A stretch of DNA of 64,000 bases. Origin: Bacillus sp. T3 (GTDB lineage: Bacteria; Bacillota; Bacilli; Bacillales; Cytobacillaceae). Shown one piece after another: positions 47,069 through 56,233 of the stretch. The position numbers were made by a program, and so were the translations under genes. How positions within the stretch are numbered: the first letter of the stretch is position 1; each line of letters opens with the position of its first letter. The notes beneath the pieces are model-generated. The model ran no database searches, was not told the DNA's origin, and saw only the letters and a program-made list of their open reading frames with translations. Location of the stretch: NCBI RefSeq assembly GCF_033449965.1, contig NZ_CP137761.1, positions 2,108,001 through 2,172,000 of the forward strand. The letters are read 5' to 3'.

Positions 47069-47569
47069 ATGGCAGAAAAAACAGTCCAAGGATATCGTGT
47101 ATCAATTCAGAAGTCCATCGAACAGGTGGTACAGGTGTGCAAAAGTTTACCGGAAGAGGTCATTCTGTGGAAGCCTTCCGAAGAGGAATGGTCAATTTTA
47201 CAAATATTATCCCATATTAATGAGGCGGTCCCATATTGGCTGAACGAAGTAAAAAGAGTAATTGAGAACCCAGGAAGTGAGTGGGGTAGAGGGCTACAAG
47301 ATGAGAAGCGTTTAGCGGCAGTAACGAACACGGCCTCGTTATCAGTAGAATCTACTCTTAAAGCGGTAGAAGGACTAGAGGGAAAAGTTTTAACTGAACT
47401 ATCACAATTGACAGAGGAACAATTAATAATTGAATCTCCCCATCGGAATTTTGCTAAATTTGGGAACAAACCTGTTTCGTTTATTATTGGTCATTTTATT
47501 GATGAGCATCTCGAGGGTCATCTTCAGCAAATTCAACGCAACCTTTCCAAAGTAGAAAAAGTTAAATAA
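47069..47569 (+). CDS. DinB-like four-helix protein, candidate maleylpyruvate isomerase
   Basis: This 166-residue protein has the DinB/MDMPI helix-bundle pattern: EEWSILQILSHINEAVPYWL (first His ligand) and SFIIGHFIDEHLEGHLQQIQRN (His pair) for a metal site. Thiol-dependent maleylpyruvate isomerases of Gram-positive bacteria come from this superfamily. It lies exactly where the isomerase step of the gentisate pathway is missing, between the hydrolase and the dioxygenase. The assignment is inferred from fold and context. It would convert maleylpyruvate to fumarylpyruvate, perhaps with bacillithiol. Start ATG 47069 behind AAGGAGGGG. Confidence 0.7.
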   Translation: MAEKTVQGYRVSIQKSIEQVVQVCKSLPEEVILWKPSEEEWSILQILSHINEAVPYWLNEVKRVIENPGSEWGRGLQDEKRLAAVTNTASLSVESTLKAVEGLEGKVLTELSQLTEEQLIIESPHRNFAKFGNKPVSFIIGHFIDEHLEGHLQQIQRNLSKVEKVK

Positions 47570-47589
47570 TTATTTTAGGGGGATAAAGG

Positions 47590-48702
47590 ATGGCAACAAA
47601 AAATGAATTTATGAAGAGTCAAATCGTTAAGGATTTTACAAAATATATTCAGCAATATAATTTAGGTCCATTATGGGAAGCGATTCCAGAACTGATGGAT
47701 CAAACGCCAGAACCTCATGCACAGGCCTACCTCTGGAAAGGTGAACTTTTAAGGAAGACATTATTGGAAGCAGCAGAAATTTTTACGCCAGAACGGGGCG
47801 GAGAACGTCGCGCCATTTATTTTCAAAATCCAGGATTAACTTATCGTCAGCCTTGGGGCTGGGCCTCAACAACCCAAACGTTGTATGCTGCAGTTCAGTT
47901 ATTGCTTCCTGGAGAAGTTGCACCATCTCACCGTCATTCTCAAAATGCACTTAGGTATATTACGGAAGGGAAGGGTGCTTATACGATTGTGCAAGGACAA
48001 AGAGTTTTCATGGAAGAGGGGGATTTCCTGATTACTCCGAAAAACCTTTGGCATGGTCATGAACATATTGGTGACAAGCCGATGATTTGGATGGACGCAC
48101 TTGATATTCCATTGGTGTATTCTATCGGCGGAACTTTCTTTGATCCATATCCAGGTAAGCTCGAAGATCCAACAGTACCAGATAATTTCTCAGAGCTTCG
48201 CTATCAAGGTGGGATGGTTCGCCCTATTTCGGACCGTTATTCTTCAATTGCCCCATTAGCGAATTTCAAATGGAGCCAAACGGAAAAAGCGATCAAAGGC
48301 TTGATGAATTTTGAACCCGATTTATACGATGGCTATGCTGTAGAATACATTAATCCTTCAAACGGACAAACAGCCAATCCAACAATGGGCTCATGGATGC
48401 AATTTTTACCAGCCGAGTTCCATGGAAAGGCCCACCGTCATACACATTCGTCTATTATTCATGTAAAAGATGGTGAAGGATATTCCATTATTAATGGAGT
48501 TCGTTTTGACTGGACGAAGGGTGATTACTTTGTTGTTCCAAACTGGGCATGGCATGAACATGTAGCAACAAAAGATACGTATTTGTTCTCGGTTAATGAT
48601 TTGCCAATCATGGAACGTTTCGATCTCGAACAAAAGCAAGCTTTGGAAACAAACAATGGAAACCAAGAAGCACAATCAGAATTTAACGCGATTCTTACGT
48701 AA
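47590..48702 (+). CDS. Gentisate 1,2-dioxygenase
   Basis: This 370-residue bicupin has iron-binding histidines in the first cupin (GEVAPSHRHSQNALRYITEG and NLWHGHEHIG) and a second cupin with HGKAHRHTHSSIIH and NWAWHEHVA. FDPYPGKLEDP and an aromatic N-terminal region match gentisate dioxygenases. It opens the gentisate ring to maleylpyruvate with O2. It is the last gene of a three-gene operon and is followed by a hairpin with a T tract. Length is normal for the family. Confidence 0.92.
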   Translation: MATKNEFMKSQIVKDFTKYIQQYNLGPLWEAIPELMDQTPEPHAQAYLWKGELLRKTLLEAAEIFTPERGGERRAIYFQNPGLTYRQPWGWASTTQTLYAAVQLLLPGEVAPSHRHSQNALRYITEGKGAYTIVQGQRVFMEEGDFLITPKNLWHGHEHIGDKPMIWMDALDIPLVYSIGGTFFDPYPGKLEDPTVPDNFSELRYQGGMVRPISDRYSSIAPLANFKWSQTEKAIKGLMNFEPDLYDGYAVEYINPSNGQTANPTMGSWMQFLPAEFHGKAHRHTHSSIIHVKDGEGYSIINGVRFDWTKGDYFVVPNWAWHEHVATKDTYLFSVNDLPIMERFDLEQKQALETNNGNQEAQSEFNAILT

Positions 48703-48714
48703 TATGAAATGGAA

Positions 48715-48759
48715 AACACTGGAGAGCTGTAGGCACTTTCTGGTGTTTTTTATTTTTTT
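48715..48759 (+). terminator. Terminator of the gentisate operon
   Basis: AACAC pairs with GTGTT, with GAGAG/CTTTC partial pairing inside, and a long TTTTTTATTTTTTT tract follows. The stem is imperfect but the tract is strong. Confidence 0.55.
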
Positions 48760-48883
48760 ACGGTTTTACGCTGAAATTTTAGTAAGCTGAAAAGCACTTG
48801 CCGTTTGGATTTGAAATCAAATGAACTGTAAAATAAGAATCATAGAGTGTATCCCATATTCATTAGTAATGTTAGGAGAGAAA

Positions 48884-49264
48884 ATGGAGAAAATAAAGGC
48901 TTGGTCAAAAAACTTGAAACGACAAATATTCATTCTTTACTTTGCATATAAGGATGAAAGAGTACCGTGGTATGTTAAATTTTTCACAGCGTGTGTGGTA
49001 GCCTATGCTTTCAGTCCAATCGACTTAATTCCTGATTTTATCCCGATTCTTGGCTATTTAGATGATGTGATTATTCTTCCGTTAGGGATCATGTTGGCAT
49101 TAAAGATGATACCAAAGGATGTTCTTTCGGATTGTGAAGTGAAAGCAAATGAACTACTAAGAAACGGAAAGCCTAAGAATTGGGTAGCGGGTTCCATCAT
49201 TATCTTACTTTGGATAGCTTTTATCCTATGGCTTATCTTTAAGGTGTTTGAACGATTGAGTTAA
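48884..49264 (+). CDS. DUF1232 (YkvA-like) membrane protein, copy 1
   Basis: This 126-residue protein contains the DUF1232 core AYAFSPIDLIPDFIPILGYLDD (about residues 41-62) with flanking hydrophobic helices and a C-terminal membrane helix. Function is unknown. The ATG at 48884 follows TTAGGAGAG. The first 90 residues are almost identical to the protein at 52796-53176; differences cluster near residues 80-95. The upstream ribosome-site region and about 300 bp downstream are also duplicated, so this is a recent segmental duplication. Confidence 0.85.
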   Translation: MEKIKAWSKNLKRQIFILYFAYKDERVPWYVKFFTACVVAYAFSPIDLIPDFIPILGYLDDVIILPLGIMLALKMIPKDVLSDCEVKANELLRNGKPKNWVAGSIIILLWIAFILWLIFKVFERLS

Positions 49265-49385
49265 AGAGTGAATTCTAAAGATGCGGTTCGCTTTTTGGTC
49301 AGAGGATACGCATTTTTACGAAAGAGTCGACTATTTAATAGAGATGAAGATTGTTTTTTTACAATGAGAGGAAATTTCGGTCATT

Positions 49386-49560
49386 TTATGCTCGCAAATT
49401 TCGTGGTATGCACGTTTAAATGTGGATATGATTTAAGTTCAAAAATATATGATACAACTTTTCAAATTTATGCACGACTTTTTACCATTTATGATACAAC
49501 TTTTGAAAATTATGCACGACTATTTGTGAATATGCACACCAAATTCGAAATATGCACGTT
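49386..49560 (+). repeat. TGCACG word array, copy B
   Basis: ATGCTCG, then TATGCACG words alternate with two TATGATACAACTTTT words and end in ATATGCACGTT. It is nearly identical to copy C at 53298-53475 and uses the same words as copy A at 6996-7155. It lies directly downstream of a DUF1232 copy. ORFs crossing it are by-products. Confidence 0.7.
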
Positions 49561-49619
49561 CAGTAACTTAGCAACGTTTCCCTCAAGACTCAAACATTTC
49601 CCTAGATTAAACAAAGCTG

Positions 49620-49875
49620 CATCATAACGAAGCAAACGGCACATTAGCTTCGTAATCCCCATCAGAGCAAACATCAGCAGTAATGAAACGGAAGCTGCAT
49701 ACAAGATTTGAACATTTAATTTAATACTATAAAAAGTATGAAAGGTTAAAGCCGGCAACATTATGTACAACGAAATAACCGAAATCCCTCGAATACTCAC
49801 CTGAAATTTCTTTTGCACTAAATAACCAGAAAGAAAGATCAAAAAAGCAGGGAGTACAATTTCTAGTAAAACCAT
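49620..49875 (-). pseudogene. Truncated AEC transporter (first ~85 codons)
   Basis: The first 85 residues, from MVLLEIVLPAFLIFLSGYLV to KLMCRLLRYDA, match the AEC protein at 40133-41026 with few changes. After LLRYD the reading enters unrelated sequence joined to the TGCACG array. Only the first two to three membrane helices remain, so it cannot be a working transporter. The junction with 40771 marks the duplication breakpoint. Confidence 0.8.
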
Positions 49876-50035
49876 TTAAATTCCACCTACAAACGATTAA
49901 AATTTATTAGAAGTATTAGCATCTCAAAGTCAATACTGTATATACCCAAGAAAATATTTTGGAAAACGAAAAATTCGATATATTATTAAATTAATATATC
50001 AAAAAATTAACATATATATCTATAAAATAAATCAA
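49620..50035 (-). repeat. Segmental duplicate of 40771-41170 (AEC 5' end plus upstream region)
   Basis: Similarity continues past the start codon into the upstream region: AAATTCCACCTACAAACGAT and ATATTATTAAATTAATATAT are shared, then AAAAAATTAACAT. The upstream parts are more diverged than the coding part, except for the AT-rich dyad, which is conserved. Confidence 0.75.
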
Positions 50036-50074
50036 AGAATATGTGATGGAGCACGAAATTACAACAGTAATCAT

Positions 50075-50119
50075 AAAAAAGTTTCCTGAAGAGTGAAAGA
50101 TACCCACCACAGGAAACTT
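50075..50119 (-). terminator. Terminator of the GGDEF-EAL gene
   Basis: AAGTTTCCTG pairs with CAGGAAACTT around a 21-nt loop and, on the minus strand, is followed by TTTTATG. Confidence 0.75.
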
Positions 50120-50132
50120 AAATTTTCGCCTA

Positions 50133-52538
50133 TTAGTCGGAAGCTGCCACCAACATTGGTTGCCCTGCTCCGACCCATTCTACAAGTTGCTCAACATTTA
50201 GCGGTTTACTAAACAGGTAGCCCTGTATCTCATTACAATGAAGCTCCTTTAAGCTTTGCAGCTGTTCATTCGTCTCAACACCCTCAGCAATGACAGTTAA
50301 ACCAAGACTATGTGCCATAGAGATAATCGCTTTAACGAGTGCTTTATCACTATTGTTTGTCATGATATCCTTTACGAAGGGTTGAGCAATTTTTAAGCTA
50401 TTTATCGGAAATCTTTTTAGGTAAATTAACGAAGAGTACCCCGTGCCAAAATCATCAATAGAGATTCGGACTCCTATATCGCGCAAAGCTTGCATTTTCA
50501 AAATCGCTTCTTCAGCATCGTATACTGCAACGGTTTCGGTAATTTCAATCTCTAAATAGTTAGGGTTCAAGCCAGTTCGCTCGAGAATGGAAGAGATCAT
50601 TTCAATTAAATTTTCATGCAAAAATTGTAAAGGAGACAGGTTCACTGCTAGTTTTAAATCACAGTATCCCAAATCGTGCCAAACCTTAGCCTGCATACAT
50701 GCTTGGTAAAGAACCCACTCACCGATTGGGATAATAAGTCTAGTTTCTTCCGCTAACGGGATAAATTCACCCGGTGAAACTAATCCTCCATCACTCGTAC
50801 CCCAGCGAACTAATGCTTCGACGCCAATGAGCTTGCCGGTATCGATATTCACCTGTGGTTGATATTGAAGGATAAACTCATCATTTTCTAAGGCCTTCCG
50901 TAAACCATACTCAAGCGTCATTTTTCTTGTGATGTTTTCATTCATTTCCGGTGAAAAGAATTTGTAGCTGTTTCCAACTATTTCTTTTGCACTATACATG
51001 GCCATATCAGCATGCTTTAGTAGTTCCTCGATGCTACTACCATCTCTCGGATAAACGGCGATGCCTAAGCTCATTGAAACGTGCAGCTCATGATCATTAA
51101 GCTTTATCGGCTTTTCCACAATCGATTGAATTTTAGTGATGGATCGAATAATCTCACTTTCATCAGTAATATCATTTATTAAAACGGTAAATTCATCCCC
51201 ACCTTGCCTGGAGATTATATCGGTTGGCCGTAGATTTTGCTGCATTTGCTTAGATACGTATTTAATTAGAAGATCTCCAACTTCATGTCCTAACGTATCA
51301 TTGATATTTTTAAAGCGGTCCAAGTCAATAAAGACAATAGCAATTTTGGTAGAATTACGTTTTGCTGTTGCTAACGAAATGGTTAATTGCTCTAGAAAGT
51401 ATCTTCTGTTCGGTAAACCGCTTAATACATCATGGTAGGCCATTTGTTTCATTTTACTAACTGCAGTCATTAGCTGTTCATTTTTATTGCTTATTTCCTC
51501 TGTTCGTTCAACAATCTTCATCTCTAATTTTTCAGTTAAAGTATGATAGTTTGTTAACAATGATTGATTTTCTAAGAGGGTAAAAATTTGTCGTAAAATC
51601 ACTAAAAGAATGGCCACTGCTGCACCAATCATCAAACTGTTGATTTCTCGACCTTGGATGAGCAGAAAGATAAACAAAAAGATAACGCTTAAATAGGGCA
51701 ATAGTAATTTTAACGAAAAAAAGTCAATTTTATATGTATTGTTAGTCTTGGCCACATCACGACTTTGCTCGACATGATCTGTTATCGCGAATGTACCCGC
51801 AACCCCCATCAATAAAAGGGCGAGCGTCCATAACGGATCATAAGGACCACCTGAAATATAGAGAGATTTAGCCGATAAGTATAAATATGCAGAGTCCGCA
51901 TAGACCTGAATAATTAAACTTCCAACAAGAAAATAGAAAACCTTAGTAGAGAAAAAATGCTCAGAACCCATATAAATACTGATTGCTGCAAGAATAAGAA
52001 CTAAATCTCCAATTGGATAGCCCATTGAAACAAATTTAAACAAAAAGGATCCATCTGACTGTGCTAATATATCTTTTATGATGTAGTGCCAGCTAAACGA
52101 GATAGCCACAGTCATAATAATAAAAGTATCGAGGACAAATTTTACTATATGCAATCGATTTCGCTTATACCAAATCTGAAACAAGAAAGCAAAAAGATAA
52201 AATAATATTTGAAGCATGTAAAACAAGTCTGCCCAACCCGGATAGGGAACCACTACTTTTAAGATTGTCTCATAATAAAACCAAATTCCTTCAGCAATAA
52301 CATAGCTAAACGTCCCAAAAAGTATAAGTAGCCAAAAATACTTATCTTTGTTTTCCAGTTTTTTATAAACAAAAGATAATACAACGGACGCGGTGAGTGG
52401 CCCTAGTATTGAAAAAATATTACTACCAATGGTCCTCATCTGATCTTGATCTTTAAAATAATAAATCCAAATATAATAACCAACAGTTTGAAACACAGTG
52501 AAAAATATTAAAGTCTTTCTATTACAAAACGAATTCAT
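50133..52538 (-). CDS. Membrane GGDEF-EAL protein (c-di-GMP turnover)
   Basis: This 801-residue protein has an N-terminal block of eight to ten membrane helices (about residues 1-320), a short coiled-coil (EKLEMKIVERTEEISNKNEQ), then GGDEF and EAL domains. The GGDEF domain keeps RQGGDEF, so diguanylate cyclase activity is possible. The EAL domain keeps VEALVRW, VNLSPLQFL, EIEITE, DDFGTGYSS and AEGVET, so it looks active as a phosphodiesterase. One departure is LKIAQPFVKD where LKIDRSFV is usual; the lysine is kept. The start ATG 52538 has GGAG 8 nt upstream, better than the GTG at 52547. It is inserted between the two DUF1232 copies, on the opposite strand. Confidence 0.92.
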   Translation of the reverse strand: MNSFCNRKTLIFFTVFQTVGYYIWIYYFKDQDQMRTIGSNIFSILGPLTASVVLSFVYKKLENKDKYFWLLILFGTFSYVIAEGIWFYYETILKVVVPYPGWADLFYMLQILFYLFAFLFQIWYKRNRLHIVKFVLDTFIIMTVAISFSWHYIIKDILAQSDGSFLFKFVSMGYPIGDLVLILAAISIYMGSEHFFSTKVFYFLVGSLIIQVYADSAYLYLSAKSLYISGGPYDPLWTLALLLMGVAGTFAITDHVEQSRDVAKTNNTYKIDFFSLKLLLPYLSVIFLFIFLLIQGREINSLMIGAAVAILLVILRQIFTLLENQSLLTNYHTLTEKLEMKIVERTEEISNKNEQLMTAVSKMKQMAYHDVLSGLPNRRYFLEQLTISLATAKRNSTKIAIVFIDLDRFKNINDTLGHEVGDLLIKYVSKQMQQNLRPTDIISRQGGDEFTVLINDITDESEIIRSITKIQSIVEKPIKLNDHELHVSMSLGIAVYPRDGSSIEELLKHADMAMYSAKEIVGNSYKFFSPEMNENITRKMTLEYGLRKALENDEFILQYQPQVNIDTGKLIGVEALVRWGTSDGGLVSPGEFIPLAEETRLIIPIGEWVLYQACMQAKVWHDLGYCDLKLAVNLSPLQFLHENLIEMISSILERTGLNPNYLEIEITETVAVYDAEEAILKMQALRDIGVRISIDDFGTGYSSLIYLKRFPINSLKIAQPFVKDIMTNNSDKALVKAIISMAHSLGLTVIAEGVETNEQLQSLKELHCNEIQGYLFSKPLNVEQLVEWVGAGQPMLVAASD

Positions 52539-52795
52539 TTTGTTCACTCCAATGAAGTACTATTTTTAAGGGTAAGTATCGAGAGTAAAATAAAAGTTAT
52601 AGTGTAAAGTTGTAAGTAAAATTATATCATTATAAAAAGATAGTAAATATGGATAAAAAGGTAAATAATGGGCTAATCGTAAATTTTAAATTTGCTAGAA
52701 AATATGGTGGGATGCACATCAATTTTTTGGACTTTGTTTGAAGTGAATTTTTTGAGTATAATTTACACTCAATTTGACAGTATTAGGAGAAAACA

Positions 52796-53176
52796 ATGGA
52801 GAAAATAAAGGCTTGGTCAAAAAACTTGAAACGACAAATATTCATTCTTTACTTTGCATATAAGGATGAAAGAGTACCGTGGTATGTTAAATTTTTCACA
52901 GCGTGTGTGGTAGCCTATGCTTTCAGCCCAATCGACTTAATTCCTGATTTTATCCCGATTCTGGGCTATTTAGATGATGTAATTATTCTTCCGTTAGGGA
53001 TCATGTTGGCATTAAAGATAATACCAAAGGATGTCCTGTTGGAATGTGAAGTGAGAGCAAATAGTATGTTAGAAAACGGTAAACCAAAGAATTGGTTGGC
53101 GGGTTCAATCATTATTTTACTTTGGATTGTTTTTATCCTATGGTTTATCTTTAAGGTATTTGCGCGATGGAGTTAA
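52796..53176 (+). CDS. DUF1232 (YkvA-like) membrane protein, copy 2
   Basis: This is the 126-residue near-twin of the protein at 48884-49264, with the same core SPIDLIPDFIPILGYLDDVI and the same start context (TTAGGAGAAAACA). The copies differ at a handful of positions, including IPKDVLLECEVRANSML here against IPKDVLSDCEVKANELL there. The DNA is also similar through the following 300 bp, including a TGCACG array. Confidence 0.85.
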   Translation: MEKIKAWSKNLKRQIFILYFAYKDERVPWYVKFFTACVVAYAFSPIDLIPDFIPILGYLDDVIILPLGIMLALKIIPKDVLLECEVRANSMLENGKPKNWLAGSIIILLWIVFILWFIFKVFARWS

Positions 53177-53297
53177 AGAGTGGATTCTAACGATGAAGTT
53201 TGCTTTTTGGGTCAAAGGGATCCGCATTTTTACGAAAGAATCGGCTATTTATTGAGAAGAAGATTGTTTTTTGAAATGAGAGGAAATTTTGGTCATT

Positions 53298-53475
53298 TTT
53301 ATGCTCGCAAACAACCTGATATGCACGTTTAAATGTGGATATGATTTAAGTTCAAAAATATATGATACAACTTTTCAAATATATGCACGACTTTTTACCA
53401 TTTATGATACAACTTTTGAAAATTATGCACGACTATTTGTGAATATGCACACCTTAATGGAAATATGCACGTTTT
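53298..53475 (+). repeat. TGCACG word array, copy C
   Basis: Same order of words as copy B: ATGCTCG, ATGCACGTTTAAATGTGGAT, TATGATACAACTTT, TGCACGAC, TATGATACAACTTTT, TGCACGAC, ATGCACACC and ATGCACGTTTT. It follows the second DUF1232 copy. Confidence 0.7.
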
Positions 53476-53590
53476 GAGGCATACCCAAAATCCCCCTCAC
53501 AAACTCAAACGTTTCACTTGAAATATCAAAAATACCAAAATTAACAATAGCTAAATAATAAAGTGCAGCTTAAGAACGGAAGGGATACAT

Positions 53591-54572
53591 ATGTCAATCA
53601 AAGTAGAGAATCTGCAAAAGCAATTTCGGGTTCACGTCAGGCAAGCAGGCTGGACCGATGCTGTACGGAGTTTGTTTAAACGGGAATATAAAACGGTAGA
53701 AGCGGTACAAAATATTTCATTCTCCATTCCATCAGGAGAAATTGTTGGATTTTTAGGGCCAAACGGAGCCGGAAAAACCACAACGATCAAAATGCTGGCC
53801 GGTTTACTTCATCCAAGCTCAGGCAAGATTCAGGTTGCCGGATTCACACCATTCGAGCAGAAAGCGGAATTCAAACGGATGATGAGCTTGGTGATGGGGC
53901 AGAAAAGCCAACTGATTTGGGATCTTCCACCGATGGAAACGTTTCTGGTAAACAAAGCGATTTATGAAATCGAAGACCGGGCCTTTCGCGAAACGTTAGA
54001 CGAGCTGATTGAATTGTTAGAGCTTGAACATCTGTTAACACGACCTGGCACGAAATCTATCACTGGGGGAGCGGATGAAATGTGAATTAGCGGCAGCTCT
54101 TTTGCACCGTCCAAAGGTTTTATTTCTTGATGAACCTACAATTGGTCTGGATGTACATACGCAGGAAAAAGTTCGCAATTTTATTGGTAAATACAACAGA
54201 GAGCATAAGACTACGGTGTTGTTAACGTCGCACTACATGGGCGATGTGAAGGCACTTTGCGACAGAGTGTTAATTATTAATCACGGGAAGCTCTTGTATG
54301 ATGGGGAACTGGACGTCCTAGCAGAAAAATTAACACCGTATAAATTATTAGAGGTTCAGCTTCGTTCGATTCCTGAGCTTTCATGGGAGTCATATGGCGA
54401 GCTGGTGTCTATTGAAGATGGAAAGGTAACGCTTCGTGTTCCAAGAGAACGAGTTCCAGAGGTGTCGGCTCAGTTTCTGCAGCAGTTTGACGTGACCGAT
54501 TTAAATATCGAAGACCCGCCGATGGAAGAAGTGATTACGCTCGCGTTTCAGGAGGAGTCTCATGTTTCATAA
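53591..54572 (+). CDS. ABC-2 type exporter ATPase, one frameshift
   Basis: Repaired length is 326 residues. Walker A is GFLGPNGAGKTTTIKM and Walker B is VLFLDEPTIGLDV. The signature becomes LSLGERMKCELAAALL after repair, together with an N-terminal amphipathic extension (QAGWTDAVRSLFKREYK) typical of the COG4586 subgroup. The frame breaks at CCTGG 54044-54048: dropping T converts TRPGTKSITGGADEM-stop to TRPARNLSLGERMK. It overlaps the first permease gene. Together the three genes form an exporter of unknown substrate. Confidence 0.87.
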
Positions 54573-55338
54573 ATATGCTGTTCTTCTTCGGATGAAGTAC
54601 GTAGAAATGTTTGCTTATCAATTAGCCACGATTGTGTGGATGACGGGAGCAATGGTACAGCCACTCATTACGATGATGGTTTGGATAAATATTTATCCAA
54701 AGCAGGAGAATACATTTATTTTTTATTTTGCGATGCTTATTTTTGTTGAACGGATGACAAGCGCCTGGGACGTTTGGGAGATGGAACGCGAAATTCGCGA
54801 GGGCACCTATTCTTATCAAATCGTCCGACCGTTTCATCCCATTCATTGGGCTATAGCTGAAAATCTCGTTTATAAAGGCTTATTTTTCGTCATTCTGCTT
54901 CCAGTTTGGGGCGTTTTGGCGTTCTTCGTGCCGGCGCTACGACTGGGACATATCACCGTTACACAATGGCTGCTTTTTCTTGTCGCTCTTCTTTTAGCCG
55001 CAGTGATTCGTTTTTTGTTCAGTTATACTTTCGGCCTCCTTGGTTTTTGGATCACAAAAGTGTCGGCCCTTTATGGTATGTTTGAGGCGGTGTCTCTTTT
55101 TTTATCAGGCCGAATTGCCCCGCTTTCATTACTACCGCCATACATTAAGGAAATAAGCTATTATTTGCCGTTTCGTTATATGATTGGATTTCCAATCGAA
55201 TTGATCAATGGAGACGTACGCGGGACAGCTATCACAGCGGGCTTTTTAGGAGCTCTTTTTTGGAGTCTGTTTTTTATACTTGTATCAGCCCTGCTTTGGA
55301 AGGCTGGGTTAAAGAAAAGTCAAGCAGTGGGGGGATAG
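54562..55338 (+). CDS. ABC-2 type permease, first subunit
   Basis: This 258-residue protein has six membrane helices. It belongs to the ABC-2 permease group associated with COG4586 ATPases (DUF990-like). Landmarks are VWEMEREIREGTYSYQIVRP and a C-terminal YYLPFRYMIGFPIELI. It overlaps the ATPase stop by 11 nt, with AGGAGG lying within the upstream gene. Length and helix pattern match the paired subunit that follows. Confidence 0.87.
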   Translation: MFHKYAVLLRMKYVEMFAYQLATIVWMTGAMVQPLITMMVWINIYPKQENTFIFYFAMLIFVERMTSAWDVWEMEREIREGTYSYQIVRPFHPIHWAIAENLVYKGLFFVILLPVWGVLAFFVPALRLGHITVTQWLLFLVALLLAAVIRFLFSYTFGLLGFWITKVSALYGMFEAVSLFLSGRIAPLSLLPPYIKEISYYLPFRYMIGFPIELINGDVRGTAITAGFLGALFWSLFFILVSALLWKAGLKKSQAVGG

Positions 55339-55339
55339 T

Positions 55340-56176
55340 GTGCGAAGGCATTGGCGCATTTTTCGTGAGTTTTTTCGAACTTGTTTAGTGGAGGAGCTCG
55401 AATATCGCAGTGAATTTATCGGCAATTTGCTGTCAAGCTTGTTTGGCATTGGCGTGGCAATTTTGACGATTCAGGTCTTCTTTTATCAAACCGATGCTCT
55501 TGGCGGTTGGGGATATGCAGATGTTTTGCTGCTACTCGGTGTGTTCAATACATTGCAGGGCTGCATCGATTTCGCTTTGCGTCCGAATATGTCACGCCTC
55601 TTACAACATATTCGGAAAGGAACGTTTGACTATGTGTTAACGAAGCCAGTTGACAGCATGTTTTATGTCAGCTTCCGCCATTTAATGTTTTGGCGCTTAT
55701 TGGATGTAGGGCTTGGAGTCGGTCTTATTATCTATTCATTAACAATGAAGCAATATCTGCCAACCGTTTCGGATATGGTGATGTTTATCGTTAGTCTCGG
55801 ATCGTCCTTTGTATTGATTTACGCACTCTGGATGATGCTGATGACGACCTCCTTTTGGGTAATTCGGATAGATGATTTATCGTTTGTGTTTAATTCCTTT
55901 TTTGAAACAACACGGTTCCCAATCGGGATGTATCGAGGCTGGCTGCGAGTTGTGCTAACCTACGTTTTACCAGCTGCTTTTATTACAAGCACACCAGCAC
56001 TGTCGTTACTTGGAAAATGGAATGTCACGACAACCGCCATATCCATCGTCCTTGCAGGTTTATTCCTATGGCTATCGTGCCGGCTTTTGGCGCTTTGCCC
56101 TCTCATCGTATACGAGTGCGAGCAGTTAAGAAGCAGTGGTTGCATCTTGCCCTTTTTGGGAAGAAGTATTGCATAA
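55340..56176 (+). CDS. ABC-2 type permease, second subunit
   Basis: This 278-residue protein has about six membrane helices and motifs similar to the first permease: NMSRLLQHIRKGTFDYVLTK and FFETTRFPIGMYRGWLRVVL. The start is GTG 55340 behind GGGGGG, one base after the previous stop. The C-terminal tail after LIVYECEQLRSSG is short and polar. With the ATPase and first permease it completes the exporter. Confidence 0.85.
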   Translation: MRRHWRIFREFFRTCLVEELEYRSEFIGNLLSSLFGIGVAILTIQVFFYQTDALGGWGYADVLLLLGVFNTLQGCIDFALRPNMSRLLQHIRKGTFDYVLTKPVDSMFYVSFRHLMFWRLLDVGLGVGLIIYSLTMKQYLPTVSDMVMFIVSLGSSFVLIYALWMMLMTTSFWVIRIDDLSFVFNSFFETTRFPIGMYRGWLRVVLTYVLPAAFITSTPALSLLGKWNVTTTAISIVLAGLFLWLSCRLLALCPLIVYECEQLRSSGCILPFLGRSIA

Positions 56177-56185
56177 CATATTGAG

Positions 56186-56226
56186 ACCCTATTTTGGAGA
56201 ATCTAATTAGAAACGAAAATAGGGGT
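56186..56226 (+). promoter_or_regulatory. Stem that sequesters the ribosome site of the following small gene
   Basis: ACCCTATTTT (56186-56195) pairs with AAAATAGGGGT (56216-56226) around a 20-nt loop. The 3' arm contains the AGGGG ribosome site of the ATG at 56234. Confidence 0.5.
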
Positions 56227-56233
56227 GTCATAC

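Noticed and set aside
49268..49627. 119-aa plus-strand ORF
   Set aside because: It runs through the TGCACG array into the antisense of the AEC fragment; the equivalent frame is broken in copy C.
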